From contig NZ_AP014637.1 of the NCBI RefSeq assembly GCF_000829415.1, positions 1,500,001 to 1,564,000 on the forward strand: 64,000 nt of DNA, read 5' to 3'. Below the pieces are notes generated by a model. It was not told the origin of the DNA, did no database searches, and worked only from the letters and a program-made list of their open reading frames with translations. Positions 17,391 through 25,437 of this stretch are shown here, in pieces. How positions within the stretch are numbered: position 1 is the stretch's first letter; each line of letters starts with the position of its first letter. The DNA comes from Pseudomonas sp. StFLB209 (GTDB lineage Bacteria; Pseudomonadota; Gammaproteobacteria; Pseudomonadales; Pseudomonadaceae). The translations under genes were made by a program, and so were the position numbers.

Positions 17391-18039
17391 GTTCAAGACG
17401 TCCTGTGAGGGTGGAGTTAAGGCTGTCCGGCGTGATAGTCCATTCGCAGCCATGGTCTTGCGGGTCACTGAATAACTCCCAGCGGGCATTACAGCCCTTG
17501 GCCTGGACCAATGACGACAACAGTTTTGTGCAGTAGGTACAGGCCGATTTGAGGGTGATCGGCACGCCTCTGGCTCGGGCCCGCTCGCGGTAATCCCAGA
17601 TGCCACAGTGATGCACCTTGAACAAAGCCCCTTTGGCTGATAGCGCTTGAATGTCGAAGCGGGTGCCGTACAGGGACGCCTGACGCCCCAGACGTTCGGC
17701 CGCCACCTGCGGATCACCCTGCCCGGCTGGCTCAAGAGCGCGGTACACCTGCCCGGTGGCCGTGGCCCAGTCATCCAGGTCATAAACCCCGGCACGCTGC
17801 ACGATAAATTGCTCAATCAACGCTTGGGCACGGAAAAAAACCGCCTGCCACTGGGTGCTGTCACCGACCTGGGGCGAAGGGAGGTCGTGATAGATTTTCT
17901 CGGTGACCTGCACCCAATCTGCCAGATCCTCCGGGCGGTGCTGCTCGATCAGGTATGCGGTCATGGCGCTGTGGGCCTCGAACATCCGCTGGCGCCATAA
18001 CGCCCCTTGCTGGTCCGGGGTCAGGGCAATGGGGCTCAT
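17374..18039 (-). CDS. Cys/His-rich protein, possibly ATC-hydrolase-like (unknown function)
   Basis: 221 aa, no signal peptide. The N-terminal two-thirds are helical (DLADWVQVTEKIYHDLP, QALIEQFIVQRAG). The C-terminal third concentrates conserved-looking Cys and His: H143-H144-C145, C167-x2-C170, C183, H196-x-C198. The layout, with a helical body and then Cys-centred catalytic elements, reminds me of the L-2-amino-thiazoline-4-carboxylic acid hydrolase family (PF14196), but I am not certain. Metal or cluster binding by the CxxC/HHC set is the alternative. ATG 18039 overlaps the hydrolase stop by 4 bp (ATGA), and the methyltransferase gene overlaps its end, so it is co-translated with both. Confidence 0.6.
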   Translation of the reverse strand: MSPIALTPDQQGALWRQRMFEAHSAMTAYLIEQHRPEDLADWVQVTEKIYHDLPSPQVGDSTQWQAVFFRAQALIEQFIVQRAGVYDLDDWATATGQVYRALEPAGQGDPQVAAERLGRQASLYGTRFDIQALSAKGALFKVHHCGIWDYRERARARGVPITLKSACTYCTKLLSSLVQAKGCNARWELFSDPQDHGCEWTITPDSLNSTLTGRLEHERDY

Positions 18040-18932
18040 GGCTTCACCTTCTGCTGCAGGAAAGGCAGTACCTGTTCCAGCACGGCGTCTGGGGCCTCCT
18101 CGGCAAGCATATGACTCGACTGAATGGCCGCGCCCTGAACATCCGCCGCCCATGACCGCCAGACCGTCAATGGATGGCTGGCCTGCGGGTAGGGTCGGTC
18201 CTGCCACAACACCAGAACCGGAGCCTGCACGTGCCGGCCGGCGTCGCGATCAGCCTGGTCGGCAGCGGCATCGGCCCCCGTGGCGGCGCGATAGTCTTCG
18301 CACATGGCGTGCAGCACCTCGGGGCGGGCGAAGGCCTCGTGATAGCTTTGCAGCGCCAGCGGATCGTAGATCGCGCGGCCCTGCGCCATGCGTTGCAGCG
18401 TCCAGTCCAGAAAGTAACGAGGGTCGGCACCGATCAGCCGCTCTGGCAGGTCAAATGGCTGGGCCAGAAAAAACCAGTGGTAGGCATTGAGGGCAAAGTT
18501 CTTGTTGACCGTGCTCCAGACATCCAGGATCGGCACCACCGTCAGCGACACCAGTGCACTGACCGCCTGCGGATGCTCCAGCGCCAGCCGGTAGGCTACC
18601 CTGGCGCCCCGGTCATGTCCGATCACGGCAAAGCGCCGGAAACCAAGCTGCTGCATGACCTCCACCTGATCCAGCGCCAAGGCAGTTTTTGCATGGCTGC
18701 CGGTCGCGTCTGGTTGCAAGGCGCGCGATTGACCGTAGCCGCGCAGATCGGCCAGTACCACGGTGTAGTCTTCAGCCAGCCTGGGGGCCACGCGATGCCA
18801 GGCAAGATGATTCTGAGGATAACCGTGCAGCAACAGCAGCGGTGGACCGCTGCCTTTAACCGCAATGTGAATGTTCGCCCCACTGGTGGTCAGCGTCGAG
18901 TACTCAAAACCCGGAAGCAATGGATGACTCAT
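18036..18932 (-). CDS. alpha/beta hydrolase, haloacetate-dehalogenase/epoxide-hydrolase type
   Basis: 298 aa. Oxyanion motif HGYP (36-39), nucleophile elbow GHDRG with D107, and catalytic His H274 (QSSHML). It keeps the fluoroacetate-dehalogenase signature D-R-x-x-R (D107, R108, R111), H152-W153 in the cap (NAYHWFF) and Y214 (CEDYRA), which in that family bind the carboxylate and halide. The usual triad Asp after strand 6 (LD-I/V-x-P) reads T131 (SLTVVP), so the acid must be supplied elsewhere or activity is altered. Annotation as epoxide hydrolase would be the automatic call, but the residues argue for dehalogenase-like chemistry. ATG 18932 has GGAG 6 nt upstream and lies 14 bp after the Rieske beta stop. 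Confidence 0.85.
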   Translation of the reverse strand: MSHPLLPGFEYSTLTTSGANIHIAVKGSGPPLLLLHGYPQNHLAWHRVAPRLAEDYTVVLADLRGYGQSRALQPDATGSHAKTALALDQVEVMQQLGFRRFAVIGHDRGARVAYRLALEHPQAVSALVSLTVVPILDVWSTVNKNFALNAYHWFFLAQPFDLPERLIGADPRYFLDWTLQRMAQGRAIYDPLALQSYHEAFARPEVLHAMCEDYRAATGADAAADQADRDAGRHVQAPVLVLWQDRPYPQASHPLTVWRSWAADVQGAAIQSSHMLAEEAPDAVLEQVLPFLQQKVKP

Positions 18933-18946
18933 GGCAGGCTCCTGTC

Positions 18947-19456
18947 TCAAAGGATGATGCTGATACGCCGCTGGGCATTGATGGTTTCGTGATCCAGACG
19001 GATATCACGGCGCACGATGCGCAGGCCTTCGTCGCCGTCGCGCAGTACATGAGTGGCTTCGCCGACGAAGTTCCAGCTTTGCCGATGACGGAACTGATGA
19101 ACGATGAAGTTGCTTTTGATCGTCAGTTGCTCGCCTTCGCGAGCCTTGATGCGTACGTTGCTCACCAGCCGTCGGGTACGGGACAACGGCTGCTCCATCC
19201 AGGTGTGGCCACTGAGCAGGCTGTCGACCCGTTCACGCAGGCGCACGTAGTCGTCGGCAATAATGAACAGGCTGTGATCCGGATCTTCTTCAGCCAGATG
19301 ACTTTGCAGCGGCAGAACCCGGTACTGGGCCGGCTGATCGAACAGTCCGAACCAGGTTTCCAGCTCCCGGTTATCCAGCAGCTCAGCTTCATTGACCAGA
19401 AAGTCACTGACACGCAATTGCAACGCCGGAGCGCTATCGGTAAGTGGCACACTCAT
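18947..19456 (-). CDS. aromatic-ring-hydroxylating dioxygenase beta subunit
   Basis: 169 aa, NTF2-like fold of Rieske dioxygenase small subunits. Typical elements are the N-terminal FLVNEAELLDNRELETWFGLF, then a YVRLRERVDSLLSGHTWMEQPLSRTRRLVSNV block with the family Arg-rich SRTRR, ending in VRRDIRLDHETINAQRRISIIL. It would form an alpha3-beta3 oxygenase with the protein encoded at 21418-22689. ATG 19456 has AAGGGG about 8 nt upstream. Oddly, the asparagine-synthetase-like gene separates it from the alpha gene. The following hydrolase gene starts 14 bp after its stop. Confidence 0.92.
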   Translation of the reverse strand: MSVPLTDSAPALQLRVSDFLVNEAELLDNRELETWFGLFDQPAQYRVLPLQSHLAEEDPDHSLFIIADDYVRLRERVDSLLSGHTWMEQPLSRTRRLVSNVRIKAREGEQLTIKSNFIVHQFRHRQSWNFVGEATHVLRDGDEGLRIVRRDIRLDHETINAQRRISIIL

Positions 19457-19487
19457 GGATGTTCCCCTTGAAAATTTGCAAGACGCG

Positions 19488-21317
19488 CTACAGGCGAATA
19501 TCCACCTGATACTGGCGCAGCCATTGATCGAGGTTCAGCAGATAGGCCAGGCCCGCCGTGGGACTGCTGGACGCCCTGGGGCTGGGCAGCGGCTGGCCAA
19601 GTTCAAGGAGTTCGCCGACGCGGCGGGCGTCGAGCAACTGGAAGACTGGCGAATCGCCCTCGATCAGCAGCTTCTTGACCTTGTCACGCAGCAGTTCCAG
19701 GTAACGAGGGTCCGGGTTGGCAGGAAAACCGCTTTTTTTGCGCTCGACGATCTCGCCGGGCAAATCGTCGCGCGTCGCATTGCGCAGCAGGGTCTTGCCC
19801 TCTCCGGCCACACTGCGGATCGACCAGGGCACGTTCCATACGTAATCCACCAAACGGTGGTCACAGAACGGCACGCGCACCTCCAGCCCTACCGCCATGC
19901 TGATACGGTCCTTGCGGTCGAGCATGGCAGGCAGCCAACGCGTCAGAGCCAGATAGGTGACCTCCCGTTGTCGTTGCTCGGTCGGGCTTTCGCCTTCAAG
20001 GCGCGGCACCTCCGACAGCGCTTCGCGGTAACGTCGATCGATATATTCTTCAGGAGCCACCCGTGTGGCCACCTCCGGGCGCAACAGCTGCCACAGGCCG
20101 CTTTTGCCGGCCAGCCACGGAAAGCCGTCATAGGCCAGAGCCTGTGGGTCATGAAAGAACGGATAGCCGCCGAATACCTCATCGGCCGACTCGCCGGAAA
20201 GCGCCACCGTGGCATGCTGGCGGACCTGCTGAAAAAGCAGGTACAACGAGCTGTCCAGCTCTCCCCAACCCGGCAGATCACGTGCACGCAGGACGGCCAG
20301 TTCCTGCTCCAGAACCTGTTCTGGAGCTACCTGCAGCGTGGTATGACGGGTCTGCAGAGAGGCGGCTGCCAGTTGCGCGTAAGGCTCGTCCCAACTGCTT
20401 TGCCAGGGTGTCGGGACGAACCCCTGACCACCGCCGGTGAAGTCCACGGAAAAGGTCGGCAATTGTCGGCCATGCTGCTTCAGCGCATCGGCGGCATAGG
20501 CCGTAATGGCACTGGAGTCCAGGCCGCCGGATAACAGGCTGCCCAGCGGTACGTCAGCCACCAGTTGTTCTTCAACCACCCGGCGCAACAAGGTGCTGAC
20601 CTCACGGGCAGTCTGGTGCGGGTCATCGGCATGCGCGTGAGCCGTCAGAGACCAGTAGACCCGGTCCTGCCGACCGTTGACATCGAACCGCAGCGCATGG
20701 CCCGGCTTGACCTGATGAACCCCTTGATAGATCCCGTGCCCCGGAGTGGGTGCGGTGCTCAAGGCAAACAGTTCGGCCACGCCGCTGGCATCGAGCACTG
20801 GTTGCACCTGAGGATGAGCGAGAATCGCCTTGGGTTCCGAACCGAACAGCACCCCGCCGCCGTTGAGCGAGTAATACAGTGGCTTGACGCCGAAGCGGTC
20901 GCGCACCAGCCAGAGGCTCTGATCACGCTCGTCCCAGAGGGCAAAAGCGAAAATGCCATTGAGCCGGGCGAACGCCTCTTCACCCCATTGCAGGTAAGCG
21001 CGCAGCACCACTTCCGTATCTGACAGGGTGCTGAAGATCTGCCCGAGCGCTTGTAAATCGCGACGCAAGACCTGGTAGTTGTAGACCTCGCCACTGTAGG
21101 TCAGCACCACCTCATCCCCGCTACTGGCCATGGGTTGCGCACCATGGGCCAAGTCGATGATCGACAGGCGTCGATGGCCGAGCAACGCATGGCAAGACGT
21201 CCATACACCTTGCGCGTCGGGTCCACGGCGGACCAGGGTGGCCGTCATTTCATCAATAACCTGACGCTGCGTCTGCAGGTCCTGGGTCCAGTCAATCCAT
21301 CCAGCAATTCCACACAT
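19488..21317 (-). CDS. asparagine synthetase (glutamine-hydrolysing)-like amidotransferase
   Basis: 609 aa. N-terminal class II glutaminase domain (1-200): the catalytic Cys directly follows the initiator Met (MCGIAGW), hence ATG 21317 rather than 21323. Further residues are RRGPDAQG and the SGEVYNY loop, where Ser replaces the more common Asn. The C-terminal ATP-pyrophosphatase domain has the PPi loop LLSGGLDSS (about residue 260) and SGESADEVFGGYPFF. It activates a carboxylate as acyl-AMP and transfers ammonia from glutamine. Placed between Rieske alpha and beta genes, it more likely amidates a pathway acid than makes asparagine for growth. It lies 31 bp upstream of the beta gene. Confidence 0.93.
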   Translation of the reverse strand: MCGIAGWIDWTQDLQTQRQVIDEMTATLVRRGPDAQGVWTSCHALLGHRRLSIIDLAHGAQPMASSGDEVVLTYSGEVYNYQVLRRDLQALGQIFSTLSDTEVVLRAYLQWGEEAFARLNGIFAFALWDERDQSLWLVRDRFGVKPLYYSLNGGGVLFGSEPKAILAHPQVQPVLDASGVAELFALSTAPTPGHGIYQGVHQVKPGHALRFDVNGRQDRVYWSLTAHAHADDPHQTAREVSTLLRRVVEEQLVADVPLGSLLSGGLDSSAITAYAADALKQHGRQLPTFSVDFTGGGQGFVPTPWQSSWDEPYAQLAAASLQTRHTTLQVAPEQVLEQELAVLRARDLPGWGELDSSLYLLFQQVRQHATVALSGESADEVFGGYPFFHDPQALAYDGFPWLAGKSGLWQLLRPEVATRVAPEEYIDRRYREALSEVPRLEGESPTEQRQREVTYLALTRWLPAMLDRKDRISMAVGLEVRVPFCDHRLVDYVWNVPWSIRSVAGEGKTLLRNATRDDLPGEIVERKKSGFPANPDPRYLELLRDKVKKLLIEGDSPVFQLLDARRVGELLELGQPLPSPRASSSPTAGLAYLLNLDQWLRQYQVDIRL

Positions 21318-21417
21318 GATCAAAGCCCTTGCAGTGCCCGATATTCCCCACGTAGCCAGTCCGGTGGCGCGTGGCAGATCTGCCAGGAGTCAGTAACGGT
21401 GGTTGGCGAACAGCGCG

Positions 21418-22689
21418 TTAAACGGCCAGCGCGAGATGACGCAGAGGAACTTGTCTGCTCAGACGACGGCTCCATTCGCGCCAGAAGCTGCGGTTCTGTT
21501 CTTCGTCGGTATGGCGCTGGGTGCCCGGCCCCAGCCCGCGGGAAAAGTCGCTGTAGCCCAACGCCGAGTGGGCATAGGCCTGCTGGCAGGACTCAAGAAT
21601 CTCCACATCGTCAGGCGTGCCGAAACCGCCGGGGCCGATGAATGAAATCAGGCCGTTGATACGCGCAGCACGCTCTTGCTGGCTCTCGTCGCTGAACCCG
21701 GCACCCCACACCGTCACGTTGACCTGAGTCGCCGACACCGGAAAGAAAGTGCGGATGTTGAGCCCGAGAATGTCGTTGATCACCAGATTGGGAAAGATGA
21801 ACAGGCTTTTGTTGGTGTGGGCAATGGCCTCGGCGCGGTCCTGGCCAAAACGTTCGACCAGCTGTTCGAACCTGGTGGCGATGGAGGCTTTCAGTTGCTC
21901 CGGGAACAATGGGCTCCAGTAGGCGATCGGCCGGCCGGTGGAGGGCGGCCCGCTCATGATCAAGGCGTGGCCGTTGCCCAGCGCCAGCCCCAGCCCCGTG
22001 CGTTTGTGTGAAGCTGGATCGGTGCCTAGCGTATTGAGGTACTCCAGGTAGCGCTTGTGCGCGAAAGGCAAGTGATAGGCATCGACGCCGTTCTCGGCGA
22101 GCAGTTTCCAGTTGGCCTCAATGGCGTGTTCAAAGGCCCCGGGAATGATCTCAAGTGACGCTTGCGACTGATCGAGAATCAGATCGATGTAATCGGCCGC
22201 CTGCCCGAGGTACTCGCGCAGTGATTGCTGACTGGGCGCAAAATGAATGAATACAAAGCCCTTATAGACCTCATGTGTCACCTGGTGCAGCTTTAGGCTC
22301 CGGTCACACTGGCCGCGAAACTCATAAGCGGCCTTGTCGGGCTGGCCGACCAGCGCGCCACGGCCGTCATAGGTCCAGCCATGATAGGGGCAGGTAAAGC
22401 GTTGAGTGTTGCCCTGCGACTCGGCACATACCCTGGCGCCACGGTGGGCACATGCATTGAGAAACACAGTGATCTCATCGTTGTCCTGGCGCTGAATGAT
22501 CAGGTTGCGACCGCCGACATCACGGGTCAGAAAATCACCCGCTGCCGACAACTCACTCAGATGAGCGAGGTACAACCAACTTTTCTCGAAAACCTCGTCA
22601 AGTTCCTGTTGATAAACCTGACTCGATACATAGGCCTGCCGATTGACTCGAAAGTAACTAAGGTTATCGGTTTCTACAAATCCATTCAC
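21418..22689 (-). CDS. Rieske non-heme iron ring-hydroxylating oxygenase alpha subunit
   Basis: 423 aa. N-terminal Rieske [2Fe-2S] domain with ligands C80-x-H82 (NACAHRG) and C100-x2-H103 (TCPYHGW). The C-terminal catalytic domain has the bridging Asp and mononuclear iron ligands in GVDAYHLPFAHKRY (D203, H206, H211); the third carboxylate is probably in TPDDVEIL. GTG 22689 is used because GGAGG lies 8 nt upstream; the in-frame ATG at 22737 has none. It is the first gene of the cluster. With the beta subunit it would dihydroxylate or mono-oxygenate an aromatic or N-containing substrate. No ferredoxin or reductase gene is in the window. Confidence 0.93.
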   Translation of the reverse strand: MNGFVETDNLSYFRVNRQAYVSSQVYQQELDEVFEKSWLYLAHLSELSAAGDFLTRDVGGRNLIIQRQDNDEITVFLNACAHRGARVCAESQGNTQRFTCPYHGWTYDGRGALVGQPDKAAYEFRGQCDRSLKLHQVTHEVYKGFVFIHFAPSQQSLREYLGQAADYIDLILDQSQASLEIIPGAFEHAIEANWKLLAENGVDAYHLPFAHKRYLEYLNTLGTDPASHKRTGLGLALGNGHALIMSGPPSTGRPIAYWSPLFPEQLKASIATRFEQLVERFGQDRAEAIAHTNKSLFIFPNLVINDILGLNIRTFFPVSATQVNVTVWGAGFSDESQQERAARINGLISFIGPGGFGTPDDVEILESCQQAYAHSALGYSDFSRGLGPGTQRHTDEEQNRSFWREWSRRLSRQVPLRHLALAV

Positions 22690-22735
22690 GCCAACACCTC
22701 CATTAACGCGCCGATAGAAACAATTCCAACCTAGC

Positions 22736-22750
22736 ATGGAAAATTTCCAT
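22736..22750. promoter_or_regulatory. palindrome upstream of the Rieske operon
   Basis: ATGGAAA (22736-22742) and TTTCCAT (22744-22750) form a perfect 7-bp inverted repeat around one base, 47 bp before the GTG of the Rieske alpha gene. On the coding strand it includes GGAAAT, the -35 hexamer of E. coli FecI-type promoters, but I see no convincing TGTCCT-like -10 at the matching distance. An operator or part of a promoter is possible. Confidence 0.35.
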
Positions 22751-23208
22751 CAGATATAACCTTTCACCATTACCTAATAACCCCTCATATAGAGGAGCGG
22801 CCTATTAAAATATTTTTCGACGCCGACTAGAAAAAGCCGCAATCAATTGCACTCTCTATAGGGGCAGTGCGTCACACGGGAAGAGCCAGGCACTGACGCA
22901 CGTAAAAATATTCATTAAATACAGTAAGATATAGCCTAAATCAGATAAAAATGAGGCCTTTTGACATCCTTCTGCAACGGGGTGTGTTCAATCGAGCGGA
23001 CAGATCAACGTAATGAGACATAGCCGAAAAATTCCGACCAACGTCACGTAAAGCGGTAACTAAACCCCGCTCGAAATCTTTCAGGCAGCCCTACCGAACA
23101 ACGAGTGGCCTACCTATCGCTCGATATTGCCAGCCGCTCTATCGCGCCAAACTTGTACCGAGGCCTAACATCTGAAACAGTATCAACCGTGTACCGGGCC
23201 CAAGGTCG
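22751..23208. other. AT-rich non-coding interval
   Basis: About 460 bp without a gene between the Rieske operon start and the end of the phosphoethanolamine-transferase-like gene. It is clearly more AT-rich than its surroundings (for example 22795-22830 and 22900-22950). The only structure I see is GCACT/AGTGC (22849-22870) around a CTCTATAGGGGC loop. It must hold the promoter of the Rieske operon. Confidence 0.5.
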
Positions 23209-24882
23209 TCACGAACATGGCACGCCTTTTTTGAGCAACATGCTCAGTTGCTGCGGCTCATGATGCACCAGCCCATTGGCTGACTCGCAGACCCGCTGGA
23301 TGAAGTTGTCACTGAACAGCAGCTTGCCATGCACGAAGTGCTCGCCCGGCTTGAGGTTCGGGTTGTCGATACGGGTGCCCAGCCGTTTCGCCAGCCAGGT
23401 AGCGGCTTCGTTATGGCTGATCCAGCGTTCGCGCCTGATGCTTTCCAGTGCCTCGGCCGGCGCACCACCGGCGACCACAATCACCGGCACGTCACTGACC
23501 TCGGGCACCAAATCGTTATGACCCCATTTGCCGTCCTCGCCGAGCCGCTGGCCGTGGTCGCCGGTGATGATCAGGTAACGCTCGCCCTCCAGCCGGTCGA
23601 AGTCGGCCAGGATTTCACCCAGCAGGCCATCGAGGTAATGCACCGAGTTGTCGTAGGCGTTGGCCTGGCCGTTCGGGCCGCGGTCTGGCCAGGGGCGCGG
23701 GGTCTGTTCGTGGCGGTAGTTCTGCGCGTACGGCAGGTGCGCGGTGCGCAGGTTCATGACCACGAAGTTGCGCTCGGCCCAACGCTGTTGATCGAGGATG
23801 TCCAACAGCGCTTTGTCCTGACGTTGCAGAAAGCGCAGCGGGTGGTCTTCACGGGTGATCGACACGTCCAGGTAGCGGCTGCCCAGATGCGCCAGCAACT
23901 TGGATTCCTGGGACGAAATCCAGTGGGTACGAAACCCCGCCTCGCGGGCAAAACGGAACAGGTTGATCCGCCCGCTGCGCATCAGGTTGTCCTGGCCCGG
24001 CTCACGAATCGGATTGAGCAGGTACGGCAGGCTGACGTCAGTCGCGACCCCGGCGGAAACACCGGGGCGCACCACCACGTGCGGATTATTTTGCAGATAG
24101 GCATGCAGGTTCGGGGTGGTGTCGCGCTCGTAGCCAAACACCCCCAGCCGGTCGCTGCGCAACGAGTCAGCCACCACCAGCCACACGTGTCTGGCGCTGG
24201 TTGGCACCGCGGTCATGCGATAGGGCGCGTAGGCCATTGGCGGCAGCACCGGCTCCGGGCGCAGCGCCAGCCGCACCGACCAGGCCGAAAAGGCATTGAG
24301 GCTGTTATGCAGGCCGCTGCGGCTGGCGCTGGCGGTGAACGAATCGAGATTGCGGTAGGTGGCACGGTAGGGTTTGGACAGCAACACCAACGCAATCAGC
24401 ACCAGCGCCCAGCGGCTTGATGGCAACGCCACGCGGCCTGGCAAACGCAGGTGCAGTAGCAACAGCGCGGCATAGGGCAGCGCAACGCAGAGCAGCACCG
24501 GCCAATGCTGGCTGAAGCTGTGCAACGCCGCCTGCCGAACCTCGGCACCGTCACCCAGCATGGCCTGGATGTCGATGGCATTGAGCGGCTCACCGAAGAA
24601 ACTGATATTGGCCAGTTGCAGGGTCTGCATGAACGCGAAAAGCAGCAAGATACCCGCCACCAGCCAGCGCAGGTTGCACAACCACAAGGCCAGGCTGAAC
24701 ACCCACAGACCGGCAACGAATGACGCCTCCAGTTCGGCGCGATTGTTCGCCGTGTACAGCTGTTGCAGAAAGTCGTCGGCCAGCAGCAACACGCAACTCA
24801 ACGTGGCCAGCGCCAGCAGGGTCAGCCACGGCCGCGCCCCGCTGTGCTGCGCGGGGCCAGAACGCATCAAGGTCAAAAGCAT
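23209..24882 (-). CDS. sulfatase-fold membrane enzyme, phosphoethanolamine-transferase-like
   Basis: 557 aa. Four to five N-terminal membrane helices (residues about 18-170) are followed by a periplasmic sulfatase-fold domain (about 230-540). Metal and nucleophile elements: VADSLRSDRLGVFGYERDTTPN, then GVATDVSLPYLLN with the likely nucleophile Thr, and ITGDHGQRLGEDGKWGHN with the Asp-His metal pair. This is the architecture of EptA/CptA enzymes that add phosphoethanolamine to lipid A or core sugars. ATG 24882 has AGGA 7 nt upstream and is 15 bp after the cytochrome b561 gene, so the two are one transcript. The divergent two-component genes are the likely regulators. Confidence 0.85.
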   Translation of the reverse strand: MLLTLMRSGPAQHSGARPWLTLLALATLSCVLLLADDFLQQLYTANNRAELEASFVAGLWVFSLALWLCNLRWLVAGILLLFAFMQTLQLANISFFGEPLNAIDIQAMLGDGAEVRQAALHSFSQHWPVLLCVALPYAALLLLHLRLPGRVALPSSRWALVLIALVLLSKPYRATYRNLDSFTASASRSGLHNSLNAFSAWSVRLALRPEPVLPPMAYAPYRMTAVPTSARHVWLVVADSLRSDRLGVFGYERDTTPNLHAYLQNNPHVVVRPGVSAGVATDVSLPYLLNPIREPGQDNLMRSGRINLFRFAREAGFRTHWISSQESKLLAHLGSRYLDVSITREDHPLRFLQRQDKALLDILDQQRWAERNFVVMNLRTAHLPYAQNYRHEQTPRPWPDRGPNGQANAYDNSVHYLDGLLGEILADFDRLEGERYLIITGDHGQRLGEDGKWGHNDLVPEVSDVPVIVVAGGAPAEALESIRRERWISHNEAATWLAKRLGTRIDNPNLKPGEHFVHGKLLFSDNFIQRVCESANGLVHHEPQQLSMLLKKGVPCS

Positions 24883-24897
24883 GGGAGGTCCTGGGTA

Positions 24898-25437
24898 TCA
24901 GTGATCGTCGGGGCGTGCCCGGCGGCGGCCGGTGAGCATCGACAGCGGCAGGTTTTCGCGCAGCCGCAGGCTTTCCACTACGGCGGCCAGCAGGTGCAGG
25001 CTGACCAGCCCGGCCAGGCTGTTGGCGATCCAGCGGTGCAGGTCTTCAGGCCAGTCCACGCCCCACAGGACGTCGACTTCCTGCATCAGAAAGCCGGTCA
25101 CGGCCAACCCGCCGAGCGCGATCATCATCAGCACCATGACCAGTGCCCCCAACGGTGAGTGGCCGAGACGGTGATGGTCACGGCCCTGACGCAGCGCACT
25201 GAGATGCGCGTGCAAGCGCGCCGGGGTCGGCCAGAAGTCGGCCCAGCGGGCGCTGCGCGGGCCGACAAAGCCCCACACCGTGCGCACCGCCAGCCAGCCG
25301 GCAACGTAATAGCCGAGCCAGACGTGCCAGCTGTCACCGGCTTCGTTGAAGAAATAGTTGGCGACGAACACCCCGGCCACCGAGAGGTGGAACACCCGCA
25401 CTAAAGGGTCCCAAAGGCGGATCGTCGCCGCAGCCAT
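24898..25437 (-). CDS. cytochrome b561 family protein
   Basis: 179 aa, four hydrophobic helices. His residues within or at the ends of the helices (HLSVAG, HVWLGYY, DLHRWIANSLAGLVSLHLLAAVVES) are in the pattern of the di-heme b561 / Ni-Fe-hydrogenase cytochrome b fold (PF01292). It starts WDPLVRVFHLSVAG, typical of the bacterial family. It would move electrons across the inner membrane or reduce periplasmic partners. ATG 25437 overlaps the PepSY gene stop by one base (TGATG). The Arg-rich tail GRRRARPDDH is cytoplasmic. Confidence 0.88.
   Translation of the reverse strand: MAAATIRLWDPLVRVFHLSVAGVFVANYFFNEAGDSWHVWLGYYVAGWLAVRTVWGFVGPRSARWADFWPTPARLHAHLSALRQGRDHHRLGHSPLGALVMVLMMIALGGLAVTGFLMQEVDVLWGVDWPEDLHRWIANSLAGLVSLHLLAAVVESLRLRENLPLSMLTGRRRARPDDH

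Noticed and set aside
8679..22689. Reading the AsnB cluster as a lasso-peptide or NRPS cluster
   Set aside because: AsnB-like proteins occur in lasso clusters, but no precursor peptide, transglutaminase-like B protein, condensation or adenylation domain is present.
8679..22689. Reading the cluster as a nitroimidazole (azomycin) pathway because of the Rieske enzyme
   Set aside because: The PLP-dependent and aldolase-type enzymes of that pathway are absent.
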